Assembly: GCA_023055355.1 (NCBI GenBank)
Contig: JALJCS010000001.1
Location: forward strand, 105,011,881 to 105,075,880
From: Agelaius tricolor
Taxonomy: Eukaryota > Chordata > Aves > Passeriformes > Icteridae
DNA length: 64,000 bases
Direction of reading: 5' to 3'
Made by a program: the position numbers and the translations under genes. Of the stretch, positions 1 to 11,600 are shown piece by piece. The notes beneath the pieces are model-generated. The model had not been told where the DNA came from, made no database searches, and worked only from the letters and a program-made list of their open reading frames with translations. Positions within the stretch are counted from its first letter, which is position 1. Each line of letters begins with the position of its first letter.

Positions 1-2324
1 CATGCACAGGAAATGTAAGAAGTGACTTTACACTGCCCATCTCTCCATTTAGTATCCAGTTAGTAGCTCATCCACCTTAGTAACTTCTTGGAGCAAATAA
101 TCTATTAAAAAGGAGAAATAGATGCTTTTTTCCTAGTTTGAGATCCTTCAACTTGGACTAAGTTGTGCAAACATGTACCAAGAACAGATTCAACAAAATT
201 TTATTCTTTTAAAGCTAAAGTAATTTCTCTTATTTTGTCATGAAGAGAGAATAATTCTAATTATTCTACACTCAAGAGGAATTTAGTCCTTAGAGAAGCA
301 GAAAGTTTCAGCACACTAAGCCTTGGTTTATGACTTTATACAGAGGGGGATACTCCCACTGGCAGCAGTTCTCCAGTTTAGCTCTGATAGATGAGAGCAG
401 AGGAAGCATTCAACAGACTCTGCACCAAGGGGATATGTGGAAAACCTTTTTCAGCTCATCTTCCATTCTGAACTCTTCTCTCCAGGTCGTCCCACCAAAA
501 CACAATCCTTCCTTTTTCAAAGTTCTGTTGTTATATGATGGGTGGATCTGGTAAAAGGAATATATTCTTCACTTAGAATGGAAAACAATTTTCATTGTTT
601 ATGTCTTAAGGACTATTTATTTATGTAGGAGAAAACAACTAACCTAATTGATTAATTGCAAAAATCTGCAGCCTTATTTTAATTTTTTTTCAATCTTTTA
701 AGATATTCTCATTCCTTTTTCTTTTTTTCAAGCATGGAGACAACAAAAAACGAGTGCCTTTTTTTTGAAAAAACCTAGAGCAAAACCTAGTGAGAACTGC
801 TGGTTTTGACTCAGAAAACCATTCTTCTTAGTTCAAAATCTTCTCAAATTAGTACTGAAAAGTGATATTTGAAAAAAAGATATTACCATGTTTTTAAACT
901 GTAGGACATTAGGCAGGTGGGTTTTTAAAACATATTAAGAGGTTGAGGTGAATCCTAAAGAGAAATCTATGAAGTTGTTAGTAGAGATTATACACTTTTT
1001 CTGACATTATTTACCTTTTTCTCCTCCTGGCCTGAGGCTTCTGGAAAGGCTGAAGGCAGCTGATTACAGGGAATTTCTGTGTGCATAAAGGGAAGTCTTA
1101 ATTGCCAGATTAAACTGCTCAGAGCACTACAATAATCTTCAACACTGAGGAAGCTGAAATATTATTTACAGATTAAGAGTTCTAGATTGTTGTCATGTCA
1201 TGAACATTTTGAGATTTTGGCTCAAAAATTATAGCCGTCATCTTGCTACTACACAAAATAGTTATAGTAGCATTAACTATTATTTGAACAACCTTGTCTC
1301 ACAGAACAGCACTGAACAACAGCTGCATGGAAGGTAGGAACACATTTCTCTTCCATATGGTTCACTTCAATAGGTAAGCATCAAAGTTAAATGCTATTGT
1401 AAACTGAAAAAGGTTTTTTTTCCTGAAATAAAATAAATATTTTTAAATGTCATTTAAAACCACAGTTAAAATTTTGAATAATTTAGGTATTGGAAAATAT
1501 GTGCTTATTGGTCTCATCTTTTTCTGACTGGATCTAGATCTAATAGTGAACACTTAGAGAGTTTCCCACTCGAAGCCATGACTACAGTTCCTCCCATAAC
1601 ATTTACAAAAGAATTTTTCTTTCAAACTTCACACATAGCAAATGTAGGAAAGGAAAGCCAAATCTGGTAGAAAATAATTAAGATGCATCTGAAACATACA
1701 ATTTTGTGTCCAACAGTTGTCGTTCAGTCCTCAAGCTTTGTCACACATTTGTCCAGTTACAGATATTTCAGGTTTCATGATTTAAAAGATTCTGGAGAGG
1801 TTTAGTGTCCTTTTATATGTTTGAGAAAAGAGAATGCATTCTTTAAAATGCATTTAGTACTAGTTCCTGTCAGTCTGCACCACAAGGGGCTAAATTAATT
1901 TTATAAGCCTGAGAACATTATGATGGATATTTGTAAGCACTTTTGCTGTCTGACAGTGAGCCTGGCATAGTTTGAGATAGAAACCTACTAATACCTTTTT
2001 TTTGTGTGAGATTTTGTAAGGGTTTATAGACATCATAGTCTCCACTAAATTCACACTAAGTCACACATCCACTAAGTCTTGAGGCTAAGCTATAACCCAT
2101 GGGGGATAGAACAGAATTCTTATCGTAGATCACATGAACTCGGGTAGAACTAAAAACATTCAAGGGCACCTGCATTGGTTTATATCACATAAATATTTTA
2201 TAGATATGTTTCATCCATAGAAACAGGCCTGACTATCACTGTCTCAGGTAGAAAATCTAAAATTTCCTAATTCTAGGATACCCTAATTTAGAAGAGGAAG
2301 AACATGAAGAAGTATTAGTGATTT
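1..2324. other. Noncoding AT-rich DNA
   Basis: No exon, RNA gene or clear repeat is visible here. The only open frame above 60 codons (330-554, plus strand) has no splice context and no recognisable domain. Long runs of A and T and a near absence of CpG are what is expected of intronic or intergenic vertebrate DNA. Confidence 0.6.
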
Positions 2325-2450
2325 ATAAAACTACATCCTTGGAGATATTCAAATCTTGACTGTATAAAATCCTGAGCAACCTGATCTGTGCTGATTCTCT
2401 GTTGAATTAGGGGTTGAACCAGGTGTTCCAGAAGTTCCTTCCCAAATAAA
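2325..2450 (+). mobile_element. CR1 LINE 3'-end fragment, decayed
   Basis: The stretch reads like the tail of an avian CR1 retrotransposon: a 'ccttggagatattcaaatct' segment, then 'ctgagcaacctgatctg', then 'ggggttgaaccaggtg' and 'ccagaagttccttcc'. These blocks occur in the same order in the CR1 3' untranslated region, where the usual wording is GGAGATATTCAAAACC, GCAACCTGCTCTAG, GGGTTGGACTAGATGA and CCAGAGGTCCCTTCC. The copy is 5'-truncated, as most CR1 copies are, and carries many substitutions, so it is old. The terminal short-repeat tail is not recognisable. Family assignment is from memory of the consensus. Confidence 0.75.
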
Positions 2451-3185
2451 AGTATTTTGGTATGCTGTACATTGGAGAAGCTACTTACAGGTGGTAAAAT
2501 CTAAAAGTCATATTCATTTGTGACAGAAGTTGATTTTGCTGTCTGTGGCTTTTCTATCCATCACTGCATCACCTACATGAGGCCAAAACAACTTCTGTGT
2601 GGTTTTAAAGCCTGAGGGAGACATTTGGGGTCACCTAATCTGATCAGTTCCCTCCACCTACTTCTTTCTGGTGCACCAATTTTCCCCATCATTATCAAGG
2701 TCTATTCACTTGTGTTGATGTCTTTCTAGCATCTGGTTGGAACTGAATAGAATTCTTTTAGAACTGAATGTCGAAACCTCATCCTACCTGAAATATCACT
2801 GGCTGCCTCATATAAATCTCCCACCATCCTGCCTCTGTATCAATAAGTTTGATATTGAGTTTCTGTAGACTGTAGCTCTTATGTGACCACTCACAAGGAA
2901 GGGTTTCTTGTTTGGCCAGAATGATTGGAAAGGTGGTTGCATGAGATGCAAAAGTGAGAGGCATCACAAGTTTTCTGGTGACAGGAGTCTGTTTAACATA
3001 ACAGGACAACTTGCATGGAAGCAAAGGATCTGCTGGGTCAACACAAGACCTATCTTGCTCAGGGGACTTTTTTTTTCTTGTGTAGTTCAGATATAACCTT
3101 TAAAATTTAGACTTAATTTTATTTTCCTGTTCTGTCAATATTGTTTCAGAACTCAGTGTACTCTGTGTTTCCGTTAAGAACAGCT
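2451..3185. other. Noncoding DNA, no supported gene
   Basis: Two opposed small open frames overlap at 2779-3096 and neither shows domain content or splice sites, so I read them as chance. A stretch near 2620-2660 vaguely resembles antisense CR1 ('ggggtcacctaatctgatca') but is too short to call. Confidence 0.5.
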
Positions 3186-3325
3186 ATTTGCAAACCTAAG
3201 CTCAGCTAAATTATATATATATATATATAATATATATATATTATTATATATATATATTATATTATATATATATATATAATTTGCAAACTATATTATATAT
3301 ATATATATATAATTTGCAAACTTAT
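3186..3325. repeat. (AT)n microsatellite with a triplicated 10-mer anchor
   Basis: Alternating AT/TA tracts run from about 3211 to 3311 and are interrupted twice. The 10-mer ATTTGCAAAC occurs at 3186-3195, 3279-3288 and 3312-3321. The last two copies are 33 bases apart and each follows a TATATATATATAAT run, so this looks like a local tandem duplication of an AT block plus its flank. Long alternating AT can extrude cruciforms and is a common site of slippage and assembly error. Confidence 0.85.
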
Positions 3326-5550
3326 ACTCATCATAATTAAAGTTTCGGTTGGGAAGATATTACATCTTTGATTTGGCTGAAATATTGTCTTCTGGTTTTA
3401 ATTTAAAATATTAAAAACTGTTTAAAACTAGCATTCACCATACCTTGAAAATCAGCTTGCAAACTAAGGCTGTCCAGAAGTTTAGAGTTTAGGAAAACAT
3501 TTGTAGATGATCAGAAGGCAAGGATAAAAAGAAAAAAAAACCTCACTCACCTCTAATGTTTTCAGCAACTCCTCCTCCCAGAAAACTTAGCATGGGAGAA
3601 GTAACAGCTAGACTGAATTGGGAAGGCTAGAACTCTGTCCTGTTGTGGGTGGGCTCTTCATACTTCTGAAGTTAGAGTGTTTTTATTTAAAACCTGAATT
3701 GGATTTCTGGGCATGTATGGTACACGCCAATTTAAAATTATTGAAGTTCTTCATAGTGTTAAGAGTGCTTCAGTTTGAAAGAGTGAGGCTTTCCTGCAAA
3801 TGCCAAGTAAATTGCTCTGCAAGTCCAGAATCTTTGATCACCTCTGAATTGAAGTGCTTACGAAAGATGTTGCCGTGTTCTAATAATTTTACGGCTCTGT
3901 CTGATTCATATGCCTAGAACCCCAATCATTTCCAAATTGAAGAGCTCTCATTATTTTGAAGTCCTATGTGCAGTATAAAATGATTTAAGATTATTCTGCA
4001 GCTTTTCATTTTTATTTTGTAAAAATGAAGCTCTTTTTTTTTCTTCTTTTTTAAAGACCAGCTCTTTCCTCTGCAAGCTGGGAGACATTATGAGCTAATT
4101 CAAACATTTCATGTTTAAAATGGAAATTGAACCAAATTCTCTCCAAATAGCAGTGATGATGGCTGGGAGAAAAAGAAGGAAAAAAAAATCCCTGCCTGAA
4201 AAGCCGAGAAAATACAAAGTAAGAGGCTGTCAGTGATCCTTACTGGGAAAAGTGTGAAGAACAAGAAACATATTGTCACTGTTCAGATGCGGTCAAGGTG
4301 AAGTGGGGAGACTGAATGAAAGTTACAACAATGTGACAAAAGAGAGACACAGATCCATTTAGTCTTGGAAGGAAGAGAGCAGGAGGCACAGAAGGCTAGT
4401 TCACGTGTTGCTTCTAAGCTGATTTTTGCTGTCATTTTATCATACAATTTCAGAGGGAAATGATGTATGCCCTTTTGTATCTCCTGACTTTGTCTTTTAA
4501 GAATAACACTTCATTTCTTTCTCACTAGAGACCTTGTTCCTTTTTAGCACGTGGCAGTCGTATATTGTTTATAAGTCACATAGCTTTCTAAAGAAAATCT
4601 CATCACTATTTCTTGGTAGCAGTACAGATTTTTCATTTGTTTGTTTATTTTTTCTTTTCCCCAAGCATATGCACTGGATGGTTTTTGTTCCCAGTGACTC
4701 ATTATTGAAGAACAAACAAGGGCAAAAAATAAGTGTTTTGGGGGAGGAAGCACACCAAGTTGCTGGGGATCCCTGTGTGTGCACCCTACCTTGCTTTGCA
4801 CACAACAATCACCCTGCTTACTTCCCACCTGGAAACCCTCACCTGCTCCTTCTGCGGGAGCTAGAATGGGAGCTCTCCAAAGGAAAGGGGAGAAAATAAA
4901 TCTAAAAAGCATTCTGGTCTAGATGGAGTAGAGTTATGCTAACATATGAAAAGAACAAGGGATTAGGGAACCTACCTGCCATTGCAGATACTTCAGCAGT
5001 AAGGCAGAAATTGGTGTGGAGGCAGGATGAAAAACTGGCAGATCAGAGCAGAGAGTTTTTAAGAGTTTCACAATTGTGTTGCTAAGAAGTTAGCCTATAA
5101 ACATCTGGAAAATCTGGAGATTTTCAAAACAGATGTTGAAATGGAAAAAGAGACGTGGTCCATCACAGCATTGGCACTTCCAATCATTTGAGAGAAAAAA
5201 ATTGTAATCTTTGTGTGTCATACCTTCCACTGAAAAAAAAATCCACATTTTTTGTTGTTGTCCTTGTTAAGAGCTCTGAGGCACCTCAGGAGATGACAAC
5301 AGCTGCTGTGGGTTTGGGTTTACACCCCTCTGCTCCTGAGGTGTTCGGTAGGGCTGGTCAGCCTTTTCTGCTGCACCTCTTTTCCATACAGAACATGTTT
5401 ATGTCCGCGTCATGAAGAGTTTATGCGACCTCAGAAGGCACAGAGGGTTTACAGTGGAAGGCACAGGAAGATGAGCTCCCTTCAGCACCTGTGCTTTTGG
5501 AGGTGTAGCTTCCAGCAAAGTGTGATTTCATAGCATTCTGAAGCCAATAT
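3326..5550. other. Noncoding DNA, no supported gene
   Basis: Open frames of 99 codons (3618-3917, plus), 121 codons (4534-4899, plus) and 122 codons (4544-4912, minus) lie here. The last two overlap on opposite strands, which suggests a stop-poor composition rather than coding. None shows a signal peptide, domain or splice junction I trust. The part around 5280-5530 is somewhat richer in G+C and retains a few CpGs but I recognise nothing in it. Confidence 0.5.
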
Positions 5551-5612
5551 CATTAGTTAATCCCTATTTTACCTGTGTGGAAACCAAGTCTAAAAAACTG
5601 TGGTTATTTAGG
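5551..5612 (+). repeat. MIR-like SINE core remnant
   Basis: The words 'taatccctattttacctgtg' followed by 'tggaaaccaagtctaaaaaa' parallel the conserved core of MIR SINEs (atccccattttacagatgaggaaactgaggcacagag). MIR-type SINEs spread before the amniote radiation, so only a short, heavily mutated core is expected in a bird. The match is short and made by eye. Confidence 0.45.
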
Positions 5613-7750
5613 ACATTGTGTTCTCCAGTGTTTCCAGTGAATCATTAATCTTAAATATATTTATAAATAAAACTTACAAAGCTAAAAATGTAATTTGGAA
5701 ATCTGTTAAGAATAATCAGGCTCAAAAACTCCTCCTGGATTTTTTGTGGCAGGTAGCTGAACCTATAGGGAGAGAGATTTGCTTCCTTGCTGCTGTACCA
5801 GGAAACATTTAGTGAAACTGGTATTTCCCTTGTTCCTCTCTATTTAAGGGTCCCCAATTTTTATTTTTTGCAGTTTTCTTTCTCTATCCATACTCCTCAT
5901 ATATCTAGCTATTTAAATTCCCTTTTTCTTAGCTTTTCCCTGAACTCATGTTTATTTTCACTTTTCCATTCCCAGTATTTTTACTGGTTTTCAATTTCTT
6001 TTGAACCCTTTCCATCTTTCCTGCAGAGAGTCCCTACTGAAATTCTTTCACAAATCCCTGTTATCCTTCTTGCAGTGGCTCGCTTCTGGCTGAAATCTAG
6101 AGCTGTTGTAGAGGTTCCTGCATACACAAGAAAAGTTGACAGTGTTTATCTACCTGCAGTTCAAATTTAGGGTCATTACATTTCAGCTTTCTGATTACCT
6201 AAGATTTTTGAGAGATTTTGGTGAAGCAATGCTCAAACTACAGGGTATAAAAATAGTATTGATGTAATTTTCATATTTGCATAATCAGTAGTCTCACTCA
6301 GCAATTAGTATTTCACTAATAATATCCAAACAAACATAATTTTCCAAATTAAAGAAAACTCAATCAGAAATTAAGTTTTATTGTATGTTGTAGTCTGCTG
6401 GAGGATATCAAATGCTTAAGAGAATAAACATTATTATTGTTAATTTGAGGATTAGTACTCCTACCAAGTTTCAATTTATGTGGGTACAAAAAAAAATGTA
6501 AGTAAAAAAGAATTCAGTTTTGTATTTTTTTTCTTGGAGCTACATAACACAAAAAGTTTAATTAATATTTTTGGTTGATTTTTAAGGTAATATTTGTTGA
6601 TTTCCTTCTAACATATTCTGGATTTCAAGATATACTGTTCCAAAAGGTGAGTTAATAGATAAATTGGTCCATTAGAGGCATCAGTGCATTAGGACCAGTA
6701 CAAGCTGGAGCATTTGGTCCTTCAGCTCCCAGGAATCTGTTAAAGACAAGTGCACCAGACCTTGTTGTTTTGGGCTGGTTCCTCCAATCTACAGTCCTTC
6801 AGCTTCCAAAGCAAATGAGACACCAAACACCATTAATCACAGTTATGTTGAGTACTCAGAGACCGAAATGTGCTGCTTCCAGATACTAAACACCACTACA
6901 AACCCCAGTGTATGTGTTACATGTTAGCCAGAGAGGAACTCTTAATCCTGGTTTGCTGTCTATAGCTGTTACAGATACTTTAAAGAAGTCTTCCTCCAGT
7001 ATCTGTAAATCAAAAACTACCTTTTAGCTGTGCCATATTTTAAAGGAATGTAAACACGTTAAAGTAAAGGTTCGTGCATTGTTGGTAATGCACATGACTG
7101 CTGCTGTGTTATGTACAGGATGATCCATGTGCCACCCATGCTGAAGCTGGTTATTAAACATGCTGGCTCAGTTTACTGCTAGCTCTAATACACTTCTGTA
7201 ACGAGGCACTACTTGTAACATCAAAGCAGGGGAGACATTAGCTCTTTTCCCCTATAACCTCTGACCTGAAAGCTTTGCTTTTTATCTCTGTATAAAAGGA
7301 AAATATTCTTTTCAAAGAAGCCTGGCTAGAATGTGGATATTTTCTCCATTGTAGAATAAGAGCCTGTGAAAGTAATCTACAATTTTTCATCTTTTTCCAG
7401 AGTATTGTTTCTTTTTGGACATCATGCCTCTTTTAGAGTTAAAACTCTCACTTTCAAGTAATAGTGACTGGGAAGTGCTTTCAAAGTCCTGAGGTACTTC
7501 TGTTTTCTGTAACCCTGTCAGCATGAAGAAAGGTGATGGAACATTTCTATTTTTGAAAGAGCGATATATTGTGTAAGAGAAAGAAAATAAAGTTTGAACA
7601 ATAGCTCATACTCCAAATAATGGGTAAGATACAAATCCAATTAATTGTACACAGGGTTTGTAAGGGAGCCAACATTTGGCAAATCAAAACTATATTTTAT
7701 CTTGCAGATGTTTCCACTTATTTTTTAAAAATTAAAAATAATCATATAGC
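5613..7750. other. Noncoding DNA, no supported gene
   Basis: A 127-codon plus-strand frame (5787-6170) sits in a pyrimidine-rich stretch that is poor in stop codons. Its product would be mostly Phe, Ser, Leu and Ile with no organised membrane pattern, so I do not call it a gene. Nothing else stands out. Confidence 0.5.
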
Positions 7751-7776
7751 AAGTGATTTTCTCAAGTGATTTTCTC
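7751..7776. repeat. Perfect 13-bp tandem duplication
   Basis: The 13-mer AAGTGATTTTCTC occurs twice head to tail (7751-7763 and 7764-7776). This is a simple local duplication with no other structure around it. Confidence 0.9.
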
Positions 7777-10027
7777 ATTTGAACCTTTAAATGGATTGGA
7801 TCATCTTATCTTCTGACCTTTATGTATCAGGTTTTTTTTGCGTAATCTAGGTTGTCTTGTTTCAGTTCAACATTTTAGGATTCTTGACCTTTTGGCTTTT
7901 AGATTCTTAACTTGAGCTGTGTTAGAGAGGGTTGGACTTCAGAAACAACTAAGTATACAATGCCAAACATTTTTTCTGGTGTATGACCTGCACAATTACT
8001 TTTGAGTATCTGGTCCCTTGTTTGGACGCAGTCACAAGGAAAGGAGAGCTGACTTAAATAAACATAGGTGCAGTAAACAGAAAAAGGAAGACCAAGCATA
8101 AATGAACATATCATTTCACAAATTGTTGGTATTTTGCTATTTTTAAAGATATTTCAATCCTAAATTTTAAATTATCTTCCAAATAATTTCATAAACTCAT
8201 GAGCACTGATTGTATTACAGATAGAGTGCTATACTAGCATGATCTAGACTCCAAGATTTCAAATATAATCTGAAATTTCTTTTTCTACCTGTATTTATTG
8301 CAATGACTTTTTCTTAGAATCCAAATGGGAAACAGAAGAATCATCTCAGTTCTTTTCCACAATTCCTGGCTTCTGAGATGGCATTAAGCATTATTTGGTC
8401 TATGACACAACTCACAGTGGTGTTAAGTCAGTGATTAATTCAATGAAAACTCATTGATTTTTGGATGCTTTAGGTGGGTCTTCTTATAAATATACATGGT
8501 TCCTTAAAGTGGGTGTTTTAAAATTTAGCCTGGGCTTCATTGCTTTTCTACATGCTTCCTAAAAATTGCTTAGCCAGAGGAAGGGTGGCACAGTCCAATT
8601 CTGTTGTAATGGCATAATTAAAAAGAAAATAAAGCTTCTCAATTTTCTCTGTAAGACTTCATATGAATAAATAAATTTCAGTCTTTCTTCTGCTGGAAAA
8701 AAGATGGATCACTTGTTTGGGTTTTTAATGAAGGTACATAATTTCATTATACTCATTATACATGGAAGTGCAGACTAGCATATACTTTTAAGCATAAATA
8801 CTTTTATTTACAAAACAGGACAGAAAAGCATTAGTGTAAGCTTTTAAAAGTGTTTTATTACTTTTTGGTTTTAACATATTGTTTTTCTTTGATATTTGAT
8901 TGTAGCAGAGAAAAGTTTTTCTTGCAGAGTTAATTTTCTTAAGAGGAAGCACATATGTGTTCTTAATTATACATATTTTATCATGTGCTAGACATAGTAG
9001 GAATTATGTCCCTAAAATACTTTCCAGGAATTTTGTAAGCAGAAATGTATGAAGGAGAAGAAGACAGCAGAGTTTATGGATTGTTTGGTTTTGGTTTGAG
9101 TTTTTTTTCCCCAGACTGTAATAATTAATAATTTAGAAAAATCAAAATGTTTTCAAAATGTTTTCAAAATGTAAATATAAGTAAATGATGTATTAAACTT
9201 GTATAGATAGTTAGAATCATCTGAAACCATCTGCCACAAATGAATATCTTAGCTTGCACTCAACTAATATGCCAACTTATGGTTACTTACGTTTTACTCC
9301 TGTTTGCTACAGGTGAAGTGGGTGAATATCAGACAGCTCATTATAGAGACATGCATGCTGCATTCCCAAAGTAGGATGACAGAACAAGTCATGGTATGTA
9401 TTGTAATTTCAGTTCTACAATACATCTTCAAGCTGTCTGAGGTAAAATGCTTACTAAGCACTGCATTGGGGCTGTCAGATTTCTTCATGGGGTGGTAATT
9501 AAATTGAGGCAGCTCTACCATTTATTTTGTGGAACTAAGCCAGAATTATCTGTATCCTAAAAATATGCTGCTGTAGACTGCTGGTTGTATCAGGAGCACA
9601 GTTTTTGGCATATAAATTCTCTTTTATAGAAAACATCCTATTTCTCTCTGTTTTTTCTCACCTCCATAGGCTGTGGGGGAGGAGAGCTGTTTTGTCACTG
9701 GACTAGTTTTAAGTCTGAGGGAAACTGGTCATGATGCCATCAGAGATGGTATCTTGCTTAAAACTGCAGACATTTGGGCTTGATTCAATTTGTGACTAAT
9801 AGGGATAAAGGATTGATGGTCATGGGGGCCAAGGGTGGCATTAAAGTTTCATGCCTGATTTACAGGGTTCTTAGCCCTGGTATAATTTAGAGTGCCAGGA
9901 GCCCAGTTGGCCATGGCTGGCCACTGCCACAAAAATAAAGCTGAATGCATGTGAGGATGCAATGTGATAAATGAATAGGAAATTTCCTCTGGTCATTTCT
10001 GGAGACCAGCTTCGTTATTAAAAAACA
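7777..10027. other. Noncoding DNA with a short 11-bp tandem repeat
   Basis: At 9142-9172 the unit TCAAAATGTTT is repeated almost three times. Opposed small frames at 9294-9521 are mutual shadows without coding features. No RNA gene or complete transposon is visible. Confidence 0.55.
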
Positions 10028-10070
10028 CATGGGAGCTGCTGTGCTGAGTCAGACCAAGGGTTCTGGTATC
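10028..10070 (+). repeat. Possible ancient amniote dispersed repeat, 5' portion
   Basis: The phrase 'gctgctgtgctgagtcagac' followed by 'caagggttc' resembles the opening of a repeat common in turtle, crocodile and bird genomes (GGCCATACTGGGTCAGACCAAAGGTCC). Similarity fades after about 40 bases, although a degenerate continuation may reach about 10200. The match is short, so this is tentative. Confidence 0.35.
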
Positions 10071-11505
10071 TCAATGGTGTGTCTGTGCCAGAGCTCTGGC
10101 ATTCTGCTCTGAAAATCAGAGCTATTCCAAAGTGGCCCTGGCTTAGAAATAGTGCTCAGGATGTAGTGTCTTCCCAATATTGTCACTCATGTTCTTCCTG
10201 AGAGAAGGCAGTGAGAGTTGCAGATAACTTTAATGATATAGCCACACAATGGACTTATAGAGCAGGATGATTATGTTCTTATCTTCTTATCTGCTTGCTT
10301 TCTAGTGAATCTGACCTTTCTAAAATTTGTAAGTTACCTAAAAACTATGGTGAGATAAGCAGCACAATTTTAAGTAGCTGAATATCAGAAGTATATGCAA
10401 CTCATATAACAGCAAATTCAATTCCAAAGATGTTTTTTAAGATTGAAAAGGGTGAGGCTGATGTGTAAACGAGGCTCTCATAGGATAAATTTCCTATGAT
10501 GCACAAATGAGTTTATTTTATAGTTCAACATCCTTTAGAAAATTGTTTGGATTGAGTTCAGTTGATTTAGTCAAACAGTGAGAACAAAAACTGGGGAGGA
10601 AATAGCATACAGATGCAAAACAGTTTTCAAGTGTACAGTGTGGGAAAACTGTTAATGGATTATCTGGAAATAAATGAAATCTCCTGCAAAAGCTATAGTT
10701 TGTTGTTGTTGTTTTTTTTTTTTTTTAATGAAATGGTGGTGAATATGAATGCATGATCAGAAATGCTGAAACCCACTGTTTACTTGAAAAAAATGTGTCA
10801 AAGTGGTTGTCCTTTTCCTGAAATAAAAAACTGAAATAAATACTTAAATCAGTGTCCAATAAATAGCTACACTAAACAGAAAAGTATTACATAGGAAAGA
10901 TGTTGGAAAGGGTAGGCTTTATTCATGGGCTCCCAACTGCTCAGGGTATACCTATAGTCAGAAGAAAGAGGAAGGTATAGATTCCTAAGGGGGAATTCAG
11001 AATAGGAATCTGAACTAACTTGGCTCTCGCTTTGAAGCGCAATTTGTCATCAAAGGATATTGTGTCAGGAGACAGTGCAACTCTTTCATTAAGAACATTT
11101 CTTATACCATTCTCTGATTATTAAAAAGCTTTTTTGTTATTGAAAGCTGTGATTTGCCATTTTAAAAAAGATATGTATGAATCTGGCTCAACTATCTTGT
11201 ACATCACAAATATTACTTTTTAAAGATATAATTTTCCTTATTAATTCATATTTTCTCCATGATTATTGAACTTTGAAACACATTATCTCCTTGCATATTT
11301 GTATTTTCTTTTACCTTTGGTAAACCATGCTGTATACATGTCCACATGCTTTGATTTTACTACTGTTTTTTTCTAGCTCCCTTGTCATATTTTCTTCATT
11401 CTGTTTGATCTATTATACTTAATGAACAACAGTTTTCACTTAGAATAATCTTTATGCTTTTTTGAATTTTAAATAGCATATTGTGATGGTATTAGTGATG
11501 TTACA
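10071..11505. other. Noncoding DNA with a GTT/T-rich simple tract
   Basis: A (GTT)n stretch leading into a long run of T occupies about 10699-10728, which could be the reverse complement of a poly(A) tail, but no retrotransposon body is recognisable next to it. At 10478-10499 there is an 8-bp inverted repeat, TCATAGGA/TCCTATGA, around a 6-base spacer. No gene is visible. Confidence 0.5.
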
Positions 11506-11600
11506 CTAAGTCCCTCATCCTGCAAAGGCTGATTCATGTTTCTCAGTTTGCACAATCTGAACAGTCCCACTGGATTTCAAGAGTTACACATGAGAGCATA
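11506..11600 (+). mobile_element. Ancient palindromic MITE-like element, one eroded copy
   Basis: The sequence carries, in order, 'ccctcatcctgcaaaggctg', 'attcatgtttctcagtttgc', 'acagtcccactggatttcaa' and 'gagttacacatgag'. I recognise this order from an old non-autonomous element abundant in turtles and crocodilians and thinly scattered in birds. Its consensus is roughly TGATCCTGCAAA, ACTTA CGCATGTGCTTAACTT, AGTAGTCCCATTGA TTCAATG, and then the mirror image. In that consensus the halves form a long palindrome; here the inverted symmetry has largely been lost. Superfamily is uncertain. Confidence 0.55.

Noticed and set aside
4534..4912. Opposed frames of 121 and 122 codons
   Set aside because: Antisense overlap, no family resemblance and low-complexity Phe/Leu-rich starts; read as chance.
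5787..6170. 127-codon plus-strand frame with a hydrophobic look
   Set aside because: It lies in a pyrimidine-rich stretch, which favours Phe, Ser and Leu codons and avoids stops. No orderly transmembrane pattern.
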